From Cupriavidus gilardii (GTDB taxonomy: Bacteria; Pseudomonadota; Gammaproteobacteria; Burkholderiales; Burkholderiaceae): DNA of 64,000 nucleotides. How positions within the stretch are numbered: position 1 is the stretch's first letter; every line of letters begins with the position of its first letter. Below, one piece after another: positions 16,528 to 24,842 of this stretch. The notes under the pieces were generated by a model. That model made no database searches. It saw only the letters and a list, made by a program, of their open reading frames with translations, and had not been told where the DNA came from. The stretch covers positions 186,001-250,000 of the forward strand of contig NZ_JABTYE010000004.1 of NCBI RefSeq assembly GCF_013314895.1, in the 5' to 3' direction. The translations under genes were made by a program, and so were the position numbers.

Positions 16528-17679
16528 ATGGGAACCTGGATATCGATGAACGAAGCGTGCAGCCGTCTTGGTGTGCGGCCGCAGACGATCTATGCCTACG
16601 TCAGCCGCGGCAAGGTCGAGGTGATGTCCGACCCGGCGGACACCCGGCGCAGCCTCTATCGGGCCGAAGACATCGCCGCGCTGGCCAGGCGCAAGCAGGC
16701 AGGCCGCAAGCACGAGACGCTGGCCGCGAACACGCTGTTCGGCGCCGAACCGAGCATTCCGACTGCGATTTCGACCTTCGTGCGCGAGCGGCTGTACTAC
16801 CGCGGACAGGACGCGGTCGCGTTGGCCGCCACGGCGACGATCGAAGAGGTGGCGCGGCTGTTGTGGGATGCCGAACAGCCGGTGGACTTCTCGTCGACGG
16901 CGCGCGCGGGCAAGCCGGGGCGCGTCGCAGCATTCAGGACGCTGGCCACGCTCGCGGCTACCGGGCACTCGACCCACGGCCGGATGACACACGTGCTGCA
17001 TCTCGAAGCCCAAAGCCTGGTCGGCAAGCTGGCCAACGCATTCGGCGCACAACCGGGACAACATCCGCTGCACCTGCGCTTTGCGCAAGGCTGGAAGCAA
17101 CCGCCGAAGGCCGGGGAGCTGCTGCGTACCGCGATGGTGCTGCTGGTCGACCACGAGCTGACCAGCAGCGCCTTTGCCGCGCGCATTGCCGCGTCCACCG
17201 GTGCATCCTTGCCGGCCTGCCTGCTTGCCGGCCTCACGACCTTGTCAGGCCCCTTGCACGGCGACGCGTCTGGCCGTGTACGCGCACTGTTCAACGAAGC
17301 CGAGCGGCAGGGCGAGGATCAGGTGATCGCGCATTACCTGTCCACCGGCATGCCGTTGCCCGGGTTCGGGCACCACCTCTATCCCGAAGGCGACCCGCGC
17401 GCTGCCGCGCTGCTTGCCATGTTCGAACCGCCGAAGACGATCGCGCGGCTGATCGGCAAGGCCTCCGGCCTGACCGGACTGCAGCCGAATCTCGACGTCG
17501 CGCTTGCCGCGTTGGTGGCACATTGCGGGCTCCCTGACGACGCGGCGTTCGCGATGTTCGCCACGGCGCGCAGCATCGGCCTGCTGGCCCACAGCCTCGA
17601 ACAGTTGGGTGTGGGGCAGGTGATCCGTCCGCGTGGGCGCTATGTCGGCGTGATGCCGGCTGGCGCGAGCGCCCGTTGA
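16528..17679 (+). CDS. citrate synthase family protein with N-terminal helix-turn-helix
   Basis: A 383-residue fusion. Residues 4-30 (WISMNEACSRLGVRPQTIYAYVSRGKV) and the following DTRRSLYRAEDIAALARRK are a MerR/excisionase-type DNA-binding domain. Residues ~75-375 are the citrate synthase fold, with the two active-site histidines in SGPLHGDAS and GFGHHLYPEGDPR, the latter carrying the usual Gly-His and Asp-Pro-Arg elements. Canonical citrate synthases lack the HTH and are about 430 residues, so this protein is short in the small domain. Such fusions could be regulators that sense an acyl-CoA or oxo-acid, or enzymes that autoregulate. Its position opposite a hydroxyacid operon fits a regulatory role (inference). 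Confidence 0.85.
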   Translation: MGTWISMNEACSRLGVRPQTIYAYVSRGKVEVMSDPADTRRSLYRAEDIAALARRKQAGRKHETLAANTLFGAEPSIPTAISTFVRERLYYRGQDAVALAATATIEEVARLLWDAEQPVDFSSTARAGKPGRVAAFRTLATLAATGHSTHGRMTHVLHLEAQSLVGKLANAFGAQPGQHPLHLRFAQGWKQPPKAGELLRTAMVLLVDHELTSSAFAARIAASTGASLPACLLAGLTTLSGPLHGDASGRVRALFNEAERQGEDQVIAHYLSTGMPLPGFGHHLYPEGDPRAAALLAMFEPPKTIARLIGKASGLTGLQPNLDVALAALVAHCGLPDDAAFAMFATARSIGLLAHSLEQLGVGQVIRPRGRYVGVMPAGASAR

Positions 17680-17683
17680 GGAG

Positions 17684-17701
17684 CCGGCGCCCGCGCGCCG
17701 G
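17684..17701. terminator. GC-rich hairpin between convergent genes
   Basis: CCGGCGC-CCGC-GCGCCGG forms a perfect 7-base stem with a 4-base loop, exactly between the citrate-synthase stop (17679) and the phosphodiesterase stop (17710). No T-run follows on either strand, so it may pause or protect transcripts rather than be a classic intrinsic terminator. Confidence 0.5.
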
Positions 17702-17709
17702 GCATGCGC

Positions 17710-18552
17710 TCAGTCGATCAGCTTGCCGTTCGCATCGAAGAAGGGATACGCCGGCCCATGGTCGCCGATCGCAGCGGCATGCGTGACCAAGCCATGGGTG
17801 GGATGCCACCAGTGCAGCAGATAGCCCGGCGGTTCCATCCGAAAGCGCGACGGCGCCTGCGGGTCAAGGTCCAGCGCCACCTGATGCGCCGGGCCGGGCG
17901 CGGTGATGGCGATGGTGCCGCCGAAGCGCCGGGTGATATGCCGATGCAGATGGCCGCACAGCACGCGCTCCACCTGCGGATGGCGCCGCACCACGGCCTC
18001 CAGCAGCGCCGCGTCCTGCAGGCCCTGCTGGTCCATGTGGCCGATGCCGGTGTGGAAGGGCGGGTGGTGCAGCATCAGCAGGGTGGGGCGTTCGGGCGCC
18101 GAAGCCAGCGCGGCCTCCAGCCAGGGCAGCGCATCGGGATCCACGCGTCCGCCGCTTTGGCCGGGAACGGTGCAGTCGAAGGCGATCAGCGTCAGCGGCC
18201 CCGCATCGATACGGTAGTGGATCGGCGCGTCGCCATCGCCCGCATCGAACAGATAGGTATGATCGGCGAACACGCGGCGCAGCGCGGCCCGGCTGTCGTG
18301 ATTGCCCGGCAGCAGCCGCACCGGTATGGGCAAGGCCTCCAGTATGCCGCGCAGGAAGCGATATTCCTCCTCGCTGCCGAAGTCGACCAGATCGCCCGTC
18401 ACCACCGCGATGTCGGGACGCTGCGGCAGCGCAAGCAGCGTGTCGATGCAACGGCGCAGCGCCTCGGCGGTATCGACGCGCCGATAGGAGAGTTTGCCGC
18501 CGGCCTTGATATGCAGGTCGGTCAACTGGGCGACGAGATAAGGATTCGGCAT
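17710..18552 (-). CDS. metallophosphodiesterase (GpdQ/CpdA-like)
   Basis: A 280-residue calcineurin-like phosphodiesterase: metal ligands in LTDLHI, VVTGDLVDFG, LPGNHDSR, LMLHHPPFHTG and CGHLHRHI. Length and motif spacing resemble the cyclic-AMP/glycerophosphodiester phosphodiesterases of the CpdA/GpdQ group. It is the last gene of a LacI-ABC importer operon, its ATG overlapping the ATPase stop, so it probably hydrolyses a phosphodiester brought in by that importer (inference from linkage). Confidence 0.85.
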   Translation of the reverse strand: MPNPYLVAQLTDLHIKAGGKLSYRRVDTAEALRRCIDTLLALPQRPDIAVVTGDLVDFGSEEEYRFLRGILEALPIPVRLLPGNHDSRAALRRVFADHTYLFDAGDGDAPIHYRIDAGPLTLIAFDCTVPGQSGGRVDPDALPWLEAALASAPERPTLLMLHHPPFHTGIGHMDQQGLQDAALLEAVVRRHPQVERVLCGHLHRHITRRFGGTIAITAPGPAHQVALDLDPQAPSRFRMEPPGYLLHWWHPTHGLVTHAAAIGDHGPAYPFFDANGKLID

Positions 18553-19619
18553 CAGGCAGCGCTCCCGGCCGGAACCGTCAGCAGATGGCTGGTGTCGATG
18601 CGCAGCCCGACACGGTCGCCGGCCACCCAGCGATCGCGCCGCGCGGTATCCAGCACGATCGGCGCGGGCGCGCCCACATCGACCAGCAGGCGGGTCGCAT
18701 GGCCGAGGAACAGTGCGGTGACGACGCTGCCGGTGACATGGACGTCGGACGCATTCGGTGCCTCCGTCAGCGAGACGTCCTCGGGCCGGAACATCAGCTC
18801 GGCCCGCGACACCTCGATGTGTTCGGACTGACGCGGCAGCGCGCCGCCCGGCACGCGCCACACCGTGCGATCGGCGTCTGCCGGCAGGCGGTTCATCGTG
18901 CCGATGAAGTCCGCGACGAACGCATTGGCCGGATGCCGGTAAATGTCCTGCGGCGTACCGCTTTGCGCGATGCGCCCCTTGTCCATCACGATGATGCGAT
19001 CCCCCAGTGCCATCGCCTCCGCCTGGTCATGCGTGACATAGACCGTGGTAATGCGCAGACCGCGCAGCAGTCGATTGATGTCGGCGCGCAGCGCGTCGCG
19101 CAGCTTCGCATCCAGCGCCGTCAGCGGTTCGTCCAGCAGCAGCACGCGCGGCTGCACCGCGATGGCGCGCGCCAGTGCCACACGCTGGCGCTGGCCGCCG
19201 GATAGCTGATCGACGCGCCGATTGGCGAAGGCACCGAGCTGCATCATCGCCAGCATGTCGTCCACGCGCCGCTGTCGGGTCGGTGCATCGACCTTGCGCA
19301 CGCGCAGGCCATAGCCGATGTTCTCGGCCACCGTCATGTTCGGGAACAACGCATAGTTCTGGAACACCATGCCGACGCCCCGCTGCTCGATCGGCAAGTG
19401 CGTAACCGTGGCGCCGCCGAACAGCACCTCGCCGCCGTCATCGGGAAATTCCAGGCCGGCAATCATGCGCAGCGTGGTGGTTTTGCCGCAGCCGGACGGG
19501 CCGAGCAGCACGACGGTTTCGCCGGCGCCGATGTCCAGGTCCAGCGGTTCGAGCGCACGCGTGCCGTCCGGGAACGTTTTGCCGCAGTGGCGCAGCGCGA
19601 TGGGGGTGGGCTCATGCAT
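18552..19619 (-). CDS. ABC transporter ATP-binding protein (spermidine/phosphonate/iron type)
   Basis: A 355-residue ATPase: Walker A LLGPSGCGKTTTLRMIAGLE, Q-loop FQNYALFPNMTV, signature LSGGQRQRVALARA, Walker B LLLDEP, H-loop VTHDQAEAM, then a C-terminal TOBE-like domain (FRPEDVSL, TRLLVDVGAP). This is the PotA/FbpC/PhnT class. The upstream continuation is an RP-repeat produced by a hexanucleotide tract in another frame, so ATG 19619 is preferred. It overlaps the preceding permease gene by 8 bases and the following phosphodiesterase gene by one base. Confidence 0.9.
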   Translation of the reverse strand: MHEPTPIALRHCGKTFPDGTRALEPLDLDIGAGETVVLLGPSGCGKTTTLRMIAGLEFPDDGGEVLFGGATVTHLPIEQRGVGMVFQNYALFPNMTVAENIGYGLRVRKVDAPTRQRRVDDMLAMMQLGAFANRRVDQLSGGQRQRVALARAIAVQPRVLLLDEPLTALDAKLRDALRADINRLLRGLRITTVYVTHDQAEAMALGDRIIVMDKGRIAQSGTPQDIYRHPANAFVADFIGTMNRLPADADRTVWRVPGGALPRQSEHIEVSRAELMFRPEDVSLTEAPNASDVHVTGSVVTALFLGHATRLLVDVGAPAPIVLDTARRDRWVAGDRVGLRIDTSHLLTVPAGSAA

Positions 19620-20538
19620 GGCGAGGGGCCTCGGTCTGGGTCTGGGTCTGGGTCTGTGGCGCGATGTCGGCGCCAACCGGCGCGCTGGGAGATGCAATGA
19701 AGGACCCGGCATGCGGTACGGGCGTGTCCTGCACCGGATGCCGTTGGGCGCGGGCGCCCAGTGCGGACACCATCTGCATCACCACCAGCAGCGGAATGAT
19801 CATCAGGAAAAACACGATGGTGTAGGCGGAGCCGATTTCCAGCCGCATCGAGGCATAGCTGTCGGCCAGGCCCACCGGCAGCGTCTGCGTGGTCGGCGTA
19901 TGCAGCATCCACGTCAGGTTGAACTCGCCCACCGACAGCGTGACGACCATCAACGCGCCGGCCAGGATGCCCTGCCGGCAATTGGGCAGCACCACGGTGA
20001 AGAAGCGTTGCATGCGGGTGGCACCCAGGCTGGCGGCGGCATCTTCCAGCGTGCGGATATCGATCGCGGACATGATGGCCAGCACGGAACGCACCATGAA
20101 GGGCAGGGTGAACAGGACATGGCCGATCAGGATGAAGACCCAGCTGGTGCGCAGCCAGGACAGGCTGCCATACAGCAGGATCAGGCCAAGCGCAGTCGCC
20201 AGTCCGGGGATCGCCACCGGCAGCATCAGCAGCTCCTCGATGACGCGCGTCCAGCGGCTGCGGCGCAGCGCCATGTAGTAGGCTGCCGGAACGCCGAGCA
20301 CCAGGGTGCAGGCCAGGCAGGCCAGCGCAATCCATAGCGAAAGGAAGATGGTATTGCGGTACAGCCCCCACACTTCCTCGACCCAGCGCGTGGTGAGTCC
20401 GCTCTGCAGGCCGACGAAGATATTGTTGGTGAGGCCGGCCAGCACAGACAGCGCCACCGGCACCGTCATGAACGCGCAGACAGCGAGCGTCAGGGCCAGT
20501 TGCGCCCAGTAGGCCTCGCCTCGTCGGGTGGTCTTCAT
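19612..20538 (-). CDS. ABC transporter permease (inner component, PotC/PhnV-like)
   Basis: A 308-residue protein with about six membrane segments and the EAA loop (LEDAAASLGATRMQRFFTVVLPNCRQGILAGALM). It follows a second permease gene with only 10 bases between them. The C-terminal ~45 residues after the last helix are hydrophilic and end in a QTQTQTQT run coded by a hexanucleotide repeat, not a family feature. It forms the channel with the next permease and is driven by the ATPase downstream. Confidence 0.88.
   Translation of the reverse strand: MKTTRRGEAYWAQLALTLAVCAFMTVPVALSVLAGLTNNIFVGLQSGLTTRWVEEVWGLYRNTIFLSLWIALACLACTLVLGVPAAYYMALRRSRWTRVIEELLMLPVAIPGLATALGLILLYGSLSWLRTSWVFILIGHVLFTLPFMVRSVLAIMSAIDIRTLEDAAASLGATRMQRFFTVVLPNCRQGILAGALMVVTLSVGEFNLTWMLHTPTTQTLPVGLADSYASMRLEIGSAYTIVFFLMIIPLLVVMQMVSALGARAQRHPVQDTPVPHAGSFIASPSAPVGADIAPQTQTQTQTEAPRHA
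19633..19656. repeat. hexanucleotide tandem repeat, 4 x GGTCTG
   Basis: Four exact GGTCTG units lie inside the 3' end of the permease gene, coding its Gln-Thr run on the minus strand, just upstream of the ATPase start. A change in unit number would keep the permease frame but alter tail length and the distance to the ATPase start. Confidence 0.85.
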
Positions 20539-20548
20539 GCTTGCGCTC

Positions 20549-21382
20549 CTAGGCGGTGGCCGCCACCGCGTTGCCGGACAGATGGCGCGCCAACGCGAGC
20601 AGGGCCCATGTCACGGCGCCGAGCAGAATGGACAGCGCCGCAGCCATGCCGAAGTTGGCGTAGTTGGTGAACTCGTTGTAGATGGTCAGCGGCAGCACGT
20701 CGAGCTGCGTGGCCAGCGTGAACGCCGTGCCGAACGCACCCATGCTGGTGGCAAAGCAGATCGCGCCGCTCGAGATCATGGCCGGCATCAGCGCCGGCAG
20801 CATGACGTCGCGCACCACGCGCCAGCGACTGGCGCCCAGCGAGCGGGCCGCTTCCTCCAGCGAGGTGTCGAGCTTTTCCACCGCCGCCATCACGGTCAGG
20901 ATCACGCGCGGAATCGAGAAGTACAGATAGCCGACGAACAATCCCGTCATGCCATAAGCGAAGGTCCAGCGCTCGCCGGCGAGTACATCGCCGATCGACG
21001 CCAGCAGGCCGTTGCGCCCGCCCAGCATGATCACCATGAAGCCGATCACCACACCGGGAAACGCCAGCGGAAAGGTCAGCATGGCGACCAGGATCGATTT
21101 GCCCGGCACGGCATGGCGCTGCAGGAAGGTCCCCGCCACGCCGGCAATCGCCAGCGTGGCCAGGGTCACCGAGGCCGACAGCAGTACCGTCGACAGCAGG
21201 CTGTGCAGATAACGCGGACTGGACAGCACCGTCCAGTACACCCCCGCGCCTTCGTCGCCGGCCACGCTGACCGCCAGCAGCTTGGCCATCGGCAGGCAGA
21301 AGAAGGCCAGGAAGACGATCAGCGCCGGCAGCGCAAAGACGATCAGCGCGCGGGCGCTTGGGGCGGTGGTGCGGCGGCTCAT
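20549..21382 (-). CDS. ABC transporter permease (PotB/PhnU-like)
   Basis: A 277-residue integral membrane protein with an N-terminal hydrophobic segment (ALIVFALPALIVFLAFFCLP), further membrane helices, and the cytoplasmic EAA motif (LEEAARSLGASRWRVVRDVMLPALMPAMISSG). ATG 21382 is preceded by GGAG; the frame continues upstream through GC-rich repeats and that part is not family-like. It pairs with the following permease. The gap to the receptor gene holds three copies of GGGCCGGC. Confidence 0.88.
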   Translation of the reverse strand: MSRRTTAPSARALIVFALPALIVFLAFFCLPMAKLLAVSVAGDEGAGVYWTVLSSPRYLHSLLSTVLLSASVTLATLAIAGVAGTFLQRHAVPGKSILVAMLTFPLAFPGVVIGFMVIMLGGRNGLLASIGDVLAGERWTFAYGMTGLFVGYLYFSIPRVILTVMAAVEKLDTSLEEAARSLGASRWRVVRDVMLPALMPAMISSGAICFATSMGAFGTAFTLATQLDVLPLTIYNEFTNYANFGMAAALSILLGAVTWALLALARHLSGNAVAATA

Positions 21383-21410
21383 GATGGGGTTTCTCCAGCT
21401 GGGAAGAGGC

Positions 21411-21433
21411 GGGCCGGCGGGCCGGCGGGCCGG
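21411..21433. repeat. tandem GGGCCGGC units (2 full, 1 partial)
   Basis: GGGCCGGC occurs at 21411-21418 and 21419-21426 and as GGGCCGG at 21427-21433, between the receptor stop and the first permease start. Each unit is nearly self-complementary, so the transcript can fold; in ABC operons such structures often lower expression of the downstream permease relative to the receptor (inference). Confidence 0.7.
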
Positions 21434-21475
21434 GACGGTGATCGACGTCCCGGCACCGCATCGGCCCATTTCCTG

Positions 21476-22498
21476 TCAGCGAACTTCCTTCAGATACTGG
21501 TCGCTGAACGCCTTCTGCACCTCGGCCATCTTGCCGTAGTCGACGGTCTTGGCGCGCGCATAGTCGGCGGCCGGCAGGAAGCGCGATTCCACGTCTTTGG
21601 ACACTGCCTTGGCCCGGACCGGCCGCAGATAGGCATTCGCCCACAGCGCCTGGCCGGCATCGGACAACACGAAGTCAAGCACCTTGCGGGCTTCCGCCGG
21701 GTGCGGCGCCTTGTTGACCATGCTCATTACGTAAGGCACCACCACCGAGCCTTCCTTCGGAATCACGAAGGCGACGTTGGCGCGGTCCTTGTAGCGGGCG
21801 CGATAGGCATTGAAGTCGTAGTCGAGCAGGATCGGAATCTCACCGGACAGCACGCGCGCATACGCCGTCTGCTTCGGCACGATCGGCTGATTCTTCTGCA
21901 GGTCCTTGAAGAACTTCAGCGCCGGGCCGAAGTTGTCGAGCGAACCGCCGAGCGCCTGGTTGATCGCCACCGCGCCGACGTACCCGACAAAGGCGCTCGC
22001 GGGGTCGAGATAGCCGATCATGCCCTTGTACTCGGGCTTTTGCAGATCGGCCCACGATTGCGGCACCGGCTTGCCGCGCAGCGCGTCGACATTGACCATC
22101 AGGCCCAGCGTGCCCGAATGGATTGCGAACCAGTGGCCCTGCGGATCCTTCAGGCCATCGGGGATCTCGTTCCAGTTGGCCGGCTTGTAGGGGGCCGTGA
22201 CACCTTCCTTCTGCGCCTGGATGCCGAAGGTCACGCCGTAGTACACCACGTCGGCCACCGGACTGGCCTTTTCCGCAACGATCTGAGCCAGCGACTGGCC
22301 CGAGTTCTTGTTGTCGTGCGGCACCGTGACGCCGGTCTTTTCCTTGATCGCGCGAATCTGTGCCGCCCAGTCGGCCCATTCGGGCGGGCAGTTGTAGCAG
22401 ATGGCGGTCTGTGCGGCCGCCGCGTGGCTGAACACGACCGCGCCAACCGTGGGCAGCAGCCAGCGCAGGCGGCGCAGCCAGGACGAAGTCGATTGCAT
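21476..22498 (-). CDS. ABC transporter substrate-binding protein (PotD/AfuA/PhnS-like)
   Basis: A 340-residue periplasmic receptor with signal peptide MQSTSSWLRRLRWLLPTVGA... cleaved near SHAAAAQ. The mature protein has the type-II receptor blocks WADWAAQIRAIKEKTGVTV, AEKASPVADVVYYGVTFG, NVDALRGKPVPQSWADL and KTAYARVLSGEIPILLDYDF. GGAG sits upstream of ATG 22498. The gene follows lacI by 74 bases and precedes the permeases, giving a regulator-receptor-permease-permease-ATPase-phosphodiesterase order. The ligand is not readable; the linked phosphodiesterase suggests an organophosphate. Confidence 0.88.
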   Translation of the reverse strand: MQSTSSWLRRLRWLLPTVGAVVFSHAAAAQTAICYNCPPEWADWAAQIRAIKEKTGVTVPHDNKNSGQSLAQIVAEKASPVADVVYYGVTFGIQAQKEGVTAPYKPANWNEIPDGLKDPQGHWFAIHSGTLGLMVNVDALRGKPVPQSWADLQKPEYKGMIGYLDPASAFVGYVGAVAINQALGGSLDNFGPALKFFKDLQKNQPIVPKQTAYARVLSGEIPILLDYDFNAYRARYKDRANVAFVIPKEGSVVVPYVMSMVNKAPHPAEARKVLDFVLSDAGQALWANAYLRPVRAKAVSKDVESRFLPAADYARAKTVDYGKMAEVQKAFSDQYLKEVR

Positions 22499-22572
22499 GG
22501 TGAACTCCTTGTTTTGGTACGACGGTGGTGGAAGACGATGTGGGCAGCGCAGCCGTGCGCTCGCGCGCGGCG

Positions 22573-23658
22573 CTATGCCGGCGGCGCCACGGTTGCGCCG
22601 GCGCGAATCACGTGGGGCAGCAGCGTGGCGCGCGCCGGGCCCGGGCGCTGCGTGCCGGACATGCTGCCGGCATCGAGCCGTGCGAGCAGGCATGCCAGCG
22701 CGCGCGCGCCGATCTCGCTGTTGGGCTGCACGACCGTGCTGAGCGGCGGCTCCAGCAGGCCGCCAAGCGCGATGCCGTCGTAGCCGAGCACCGAGATATC
22801 GCGCGGCACGGCGAGGCCCAGCCGCTTGAGAATCGAGATCACGCCGATCGCCAGCATGTCGTTGGTGCAGAACAGCGCCGTGGGCCCACGCGGCGCCGTA
22901 ACGACCCGCCGTACGTGTTCGATCTCCGCCGGCGTGTGGGTCGGTGTATGGGCCGGCAGCGACAGCGGGGGCAGGGCGGCGAGGCCATGCGCCCGCATCG
23001 CGTCCTGATAGCCCGCGTGCCGCTGCCGGGCGCGATCCGACGCGACGAAGGCGCCCGAGACCACGGCAATGCGCCGATGGCCGGCCGCGATCAGCGTCTC
23101 CACGCCGGCGCGCGCACTGGCGCGGTTGTCGACCGATACCGAATAGCGTTTGCCGCGGCTGCTCGCCTGGTTATAGGCCAGCACGTAGGGCACGCCTTCG
23201 GCATCGAGCTGGTCCAGCAGCGCGCTGCGCGCCGCATCGGCAACGGTCAGCACCATGCCGTCGACGCGGTGACGCAGCAGATATTCGATTCGCTCACGTT
23301 CGCGCGCCGCGTCGTAGCGACTGGTCACCAGCATCAGCGAATAGCCTTGCGCCAGCGCCGCCTCTTCGATGCCACGCCAGCACTCGGCGAACACGGCGTT
23401 CTCCAGCGTCGGCAGCATGACGCCGACGATGCGCGTACGCTGCGCCCGCAGCTTGGCGCCGAGCAGATTCGGCCGAAAGCCAAGCTCACCCGCGGCGCGC
23501 AACACCCGCTCGGCCGTGTCCTGCCGGACCAGCTCCGGACTGCTGAACACGCGCGACGCGGTCGCCAGCGACACGCTTGCCGCCTTCGCGACCATCAACA
23601 GCGTCGCGCCATTCGATGGCGCGATCTCGGCGGTGAGCGGGGCGGCTTTGCGATGCAT
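22573..23658 (-). CDS. LacI family transcriptional regulator
   Basis: A 361-residue repressor. The HTH is LLMVAKAASVSLATASRVFS with the hinge region GFRPNLLGAKLRAQRT; the periplasmic-binding-like effector domain begins at RIVGVMLPTLENAVFAECWRGIEE. ATG 23658 (MHRKAAPL) is preferred over 23679. A perfect LacI-type palindrome lies 54-71 bases upstream, so the gene is very probably autoregulated and, since the transport genes follow on the same strand, the whole operon may be controlled from there. Confidence 0.9.
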   Translation of the reverse strand: MHRKAAPLTAEIAPSNGATLLMVAKAASVSLATASRVFSSPELVRQDTAERVLRAAGELGFRPNLLGAKLRAQRTRIVGVMLPTLENAVFAECWRGIEEAALAQGYSLMLVTSRYDAARERERIEYLLRHRVDGMVLTVADAARSALLDQLDAEGVPYVLAYNQASSRGKRYSVSVDNRASARAGVETLIAAGHRRIAVVSGAFVASDRARQRHAGYQDAMRAHGLAALPPLSLPAHTPTHTPAEIEHVRRVVTAPRGPTALFCTNDMLAIGVISILKRLGLAVPRDISVLGYDGIALGGLLEPPLSTVVQPNSEIGARALACLLARLDAGSMSGTQRPGPARATLLPHVIRAGATVAPPA

Positions 23659-23711
23659 CGGAGCGGATATCAGGGCCAATCGGGACAGTGTGGAACGACG
23701 ACGTAGCGGGA

Positions 23712-23729
23712 AATGAAAACGTTTTCATT
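23712..23729. promoter_or_regulatory. LacI-type operator, 18-base perfect palindrome
   Basis: AATGAAAACGTTTTCATT is a perfect palindrome centred on CG, the hallmark of LacI/GalR operators (core TGAAAACGTTTTCA). It stands just upstream of the lacI gene that heads the importer operon. No second copy was seen before the receptor gene. Confidence 0.85.
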
Positions 23730-23941
23730 CAAGCCGCAAAAAAACGGGTGTCAAGGACAGCCCGTGGTGCAGCGCGCTACCGAAAGCGGGGCGGCGCGAT
23801 GGCGACCGGTGTGCAAAGCCGGATTGGCGGCGATTGTGCGAGGCGCAAATGACAGGGGAATGACATGCGGCGCACGAGGGACGAGACGCGAGGGAACGCG
23901 AGGGAGCGCGAGGGGAACGGTGGCAGGGTTGGCGCGGTCGG

Positions 23942-24763
23942 TCAGTCCTCCCATCCCGCCGCTTGAATGGACGCGACGATCGCACTCGCCGTGTTCATCA
24001 GCGCAGGTGCGAAGTCCTCGTGCAGCAGACGGCCATGCAGGCGGGAGGAGGGCCCGCCAACGGTGAGCGCCAGGGGTTCCCGGCCGTCCCCGAGGTCGAT
24101 GGCAACCCCGACTGCAGCGATCTCCCGTTCCCACTCGGATTCCGAACTGGTATATCCACGCTCGGTGACCTGGCGTTCCGCGCGTTTCAGGCCATCGAGC
24201 AACCTGGGCCATTCGGCGGGCTGAGCGGTGCGAAGCCGCTGGCTGATCAACTCCCGCATGCCTGCCGTCGACGCACACCACATCGCGCGGCCCATCGCGG
24301 TAACGGCCAACGGGATACGAGTGCCAACGTCGAGCCCCAGAATCAGCCTCGCCGTGCCACGGCAATGCGCGACATAGACCATCGATTCGTCATGTCTGAC
24401 CCCGAGAGAGATCGCTGACTGTGTGTGTTCCGCGAGCGCTTCCATGTGGGGGCGAGCGAAACGGCCGATGTCGAAGTTGGTCAGCATGCTGAAGCCCAAC
24501 GACAGGACACCGGGCGCCAGCGCGTACTCCCCCGTGCCTTGGCGATGTCTCAGGTATCCGGCAGCAGCCAGGGTGAAGGTCAGACGCGAGACCGTGGCGG
24601 ACGGCAGCCCGGTTCGACGAGCCAGTTCCTGGTGAGCCAGCCAGCGATCCGTCGGTCGGAAGCAGCGCAGAAGCTCAAGCCCGCGGGCCAGCGCAGTGAC
24701 AAAGCGCGGGTCCGCGGCGGCATCCATTTCGGTCGATGGATCGATTCGTCTGCGGCCCATCAT
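23942..24763 (-). CDS. IclR family transcriptional regulator
   Basis: A 273-residue regulator. The N-terminal winged helix (FVTALARGLELLRCFRPTDR, LARRTGLPSATVSRLTFTLAAAGYL) is followed by the IclR effector domain (SAISLGVRHDESMVYVAHCRG, LAVTAMGRAMWCA, RGYTSSESEWEREIAAVGVAI, ALTVGGPSSRL). Two adjacent ATGs (24763, 24760) are possible starts, behind a GGGGGG tract. Its stop is 83 bases short of nothing else on that strand, and the DUF6351-type gene upstream (ending 24843) is on the same strand, so that gene is a likely target. PcaR-type family members usually control aromatic or ester catabolism. Confidence 0.9.
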   Translation of the reverse strand: MMGRRRIDPSTEMDAAADPRFVTALARGLELLRCFRPTDRWLAHQELARRTGLPSATVSRLTFTLAAAGYLRHRQGTGEYALAPGVLSLGFSMLTNFDIGRFARPHMEALAEHTQSAISLGVRHDESMVYVAHCRGTARLILGLDVGTRIPLAVTAMGRAMWCASTAGMRELISQRLRTAQPAEWPRLLDGLKRAERQVTERGYTSSESEWEREIAAVGVAIDLGDGREPLALTVGGPSSRLHGRLLHEDFAPALMNTASAIVASIQAAGWED

Positions 24764-24842
24764 TTCCCCCCAGCTGAGGCAGCGTGTTTGGCGACCATCT
24801 CAGTGACGCGGCGGCGGTTTGCTGCCGCCGCGCCTCGCCACA

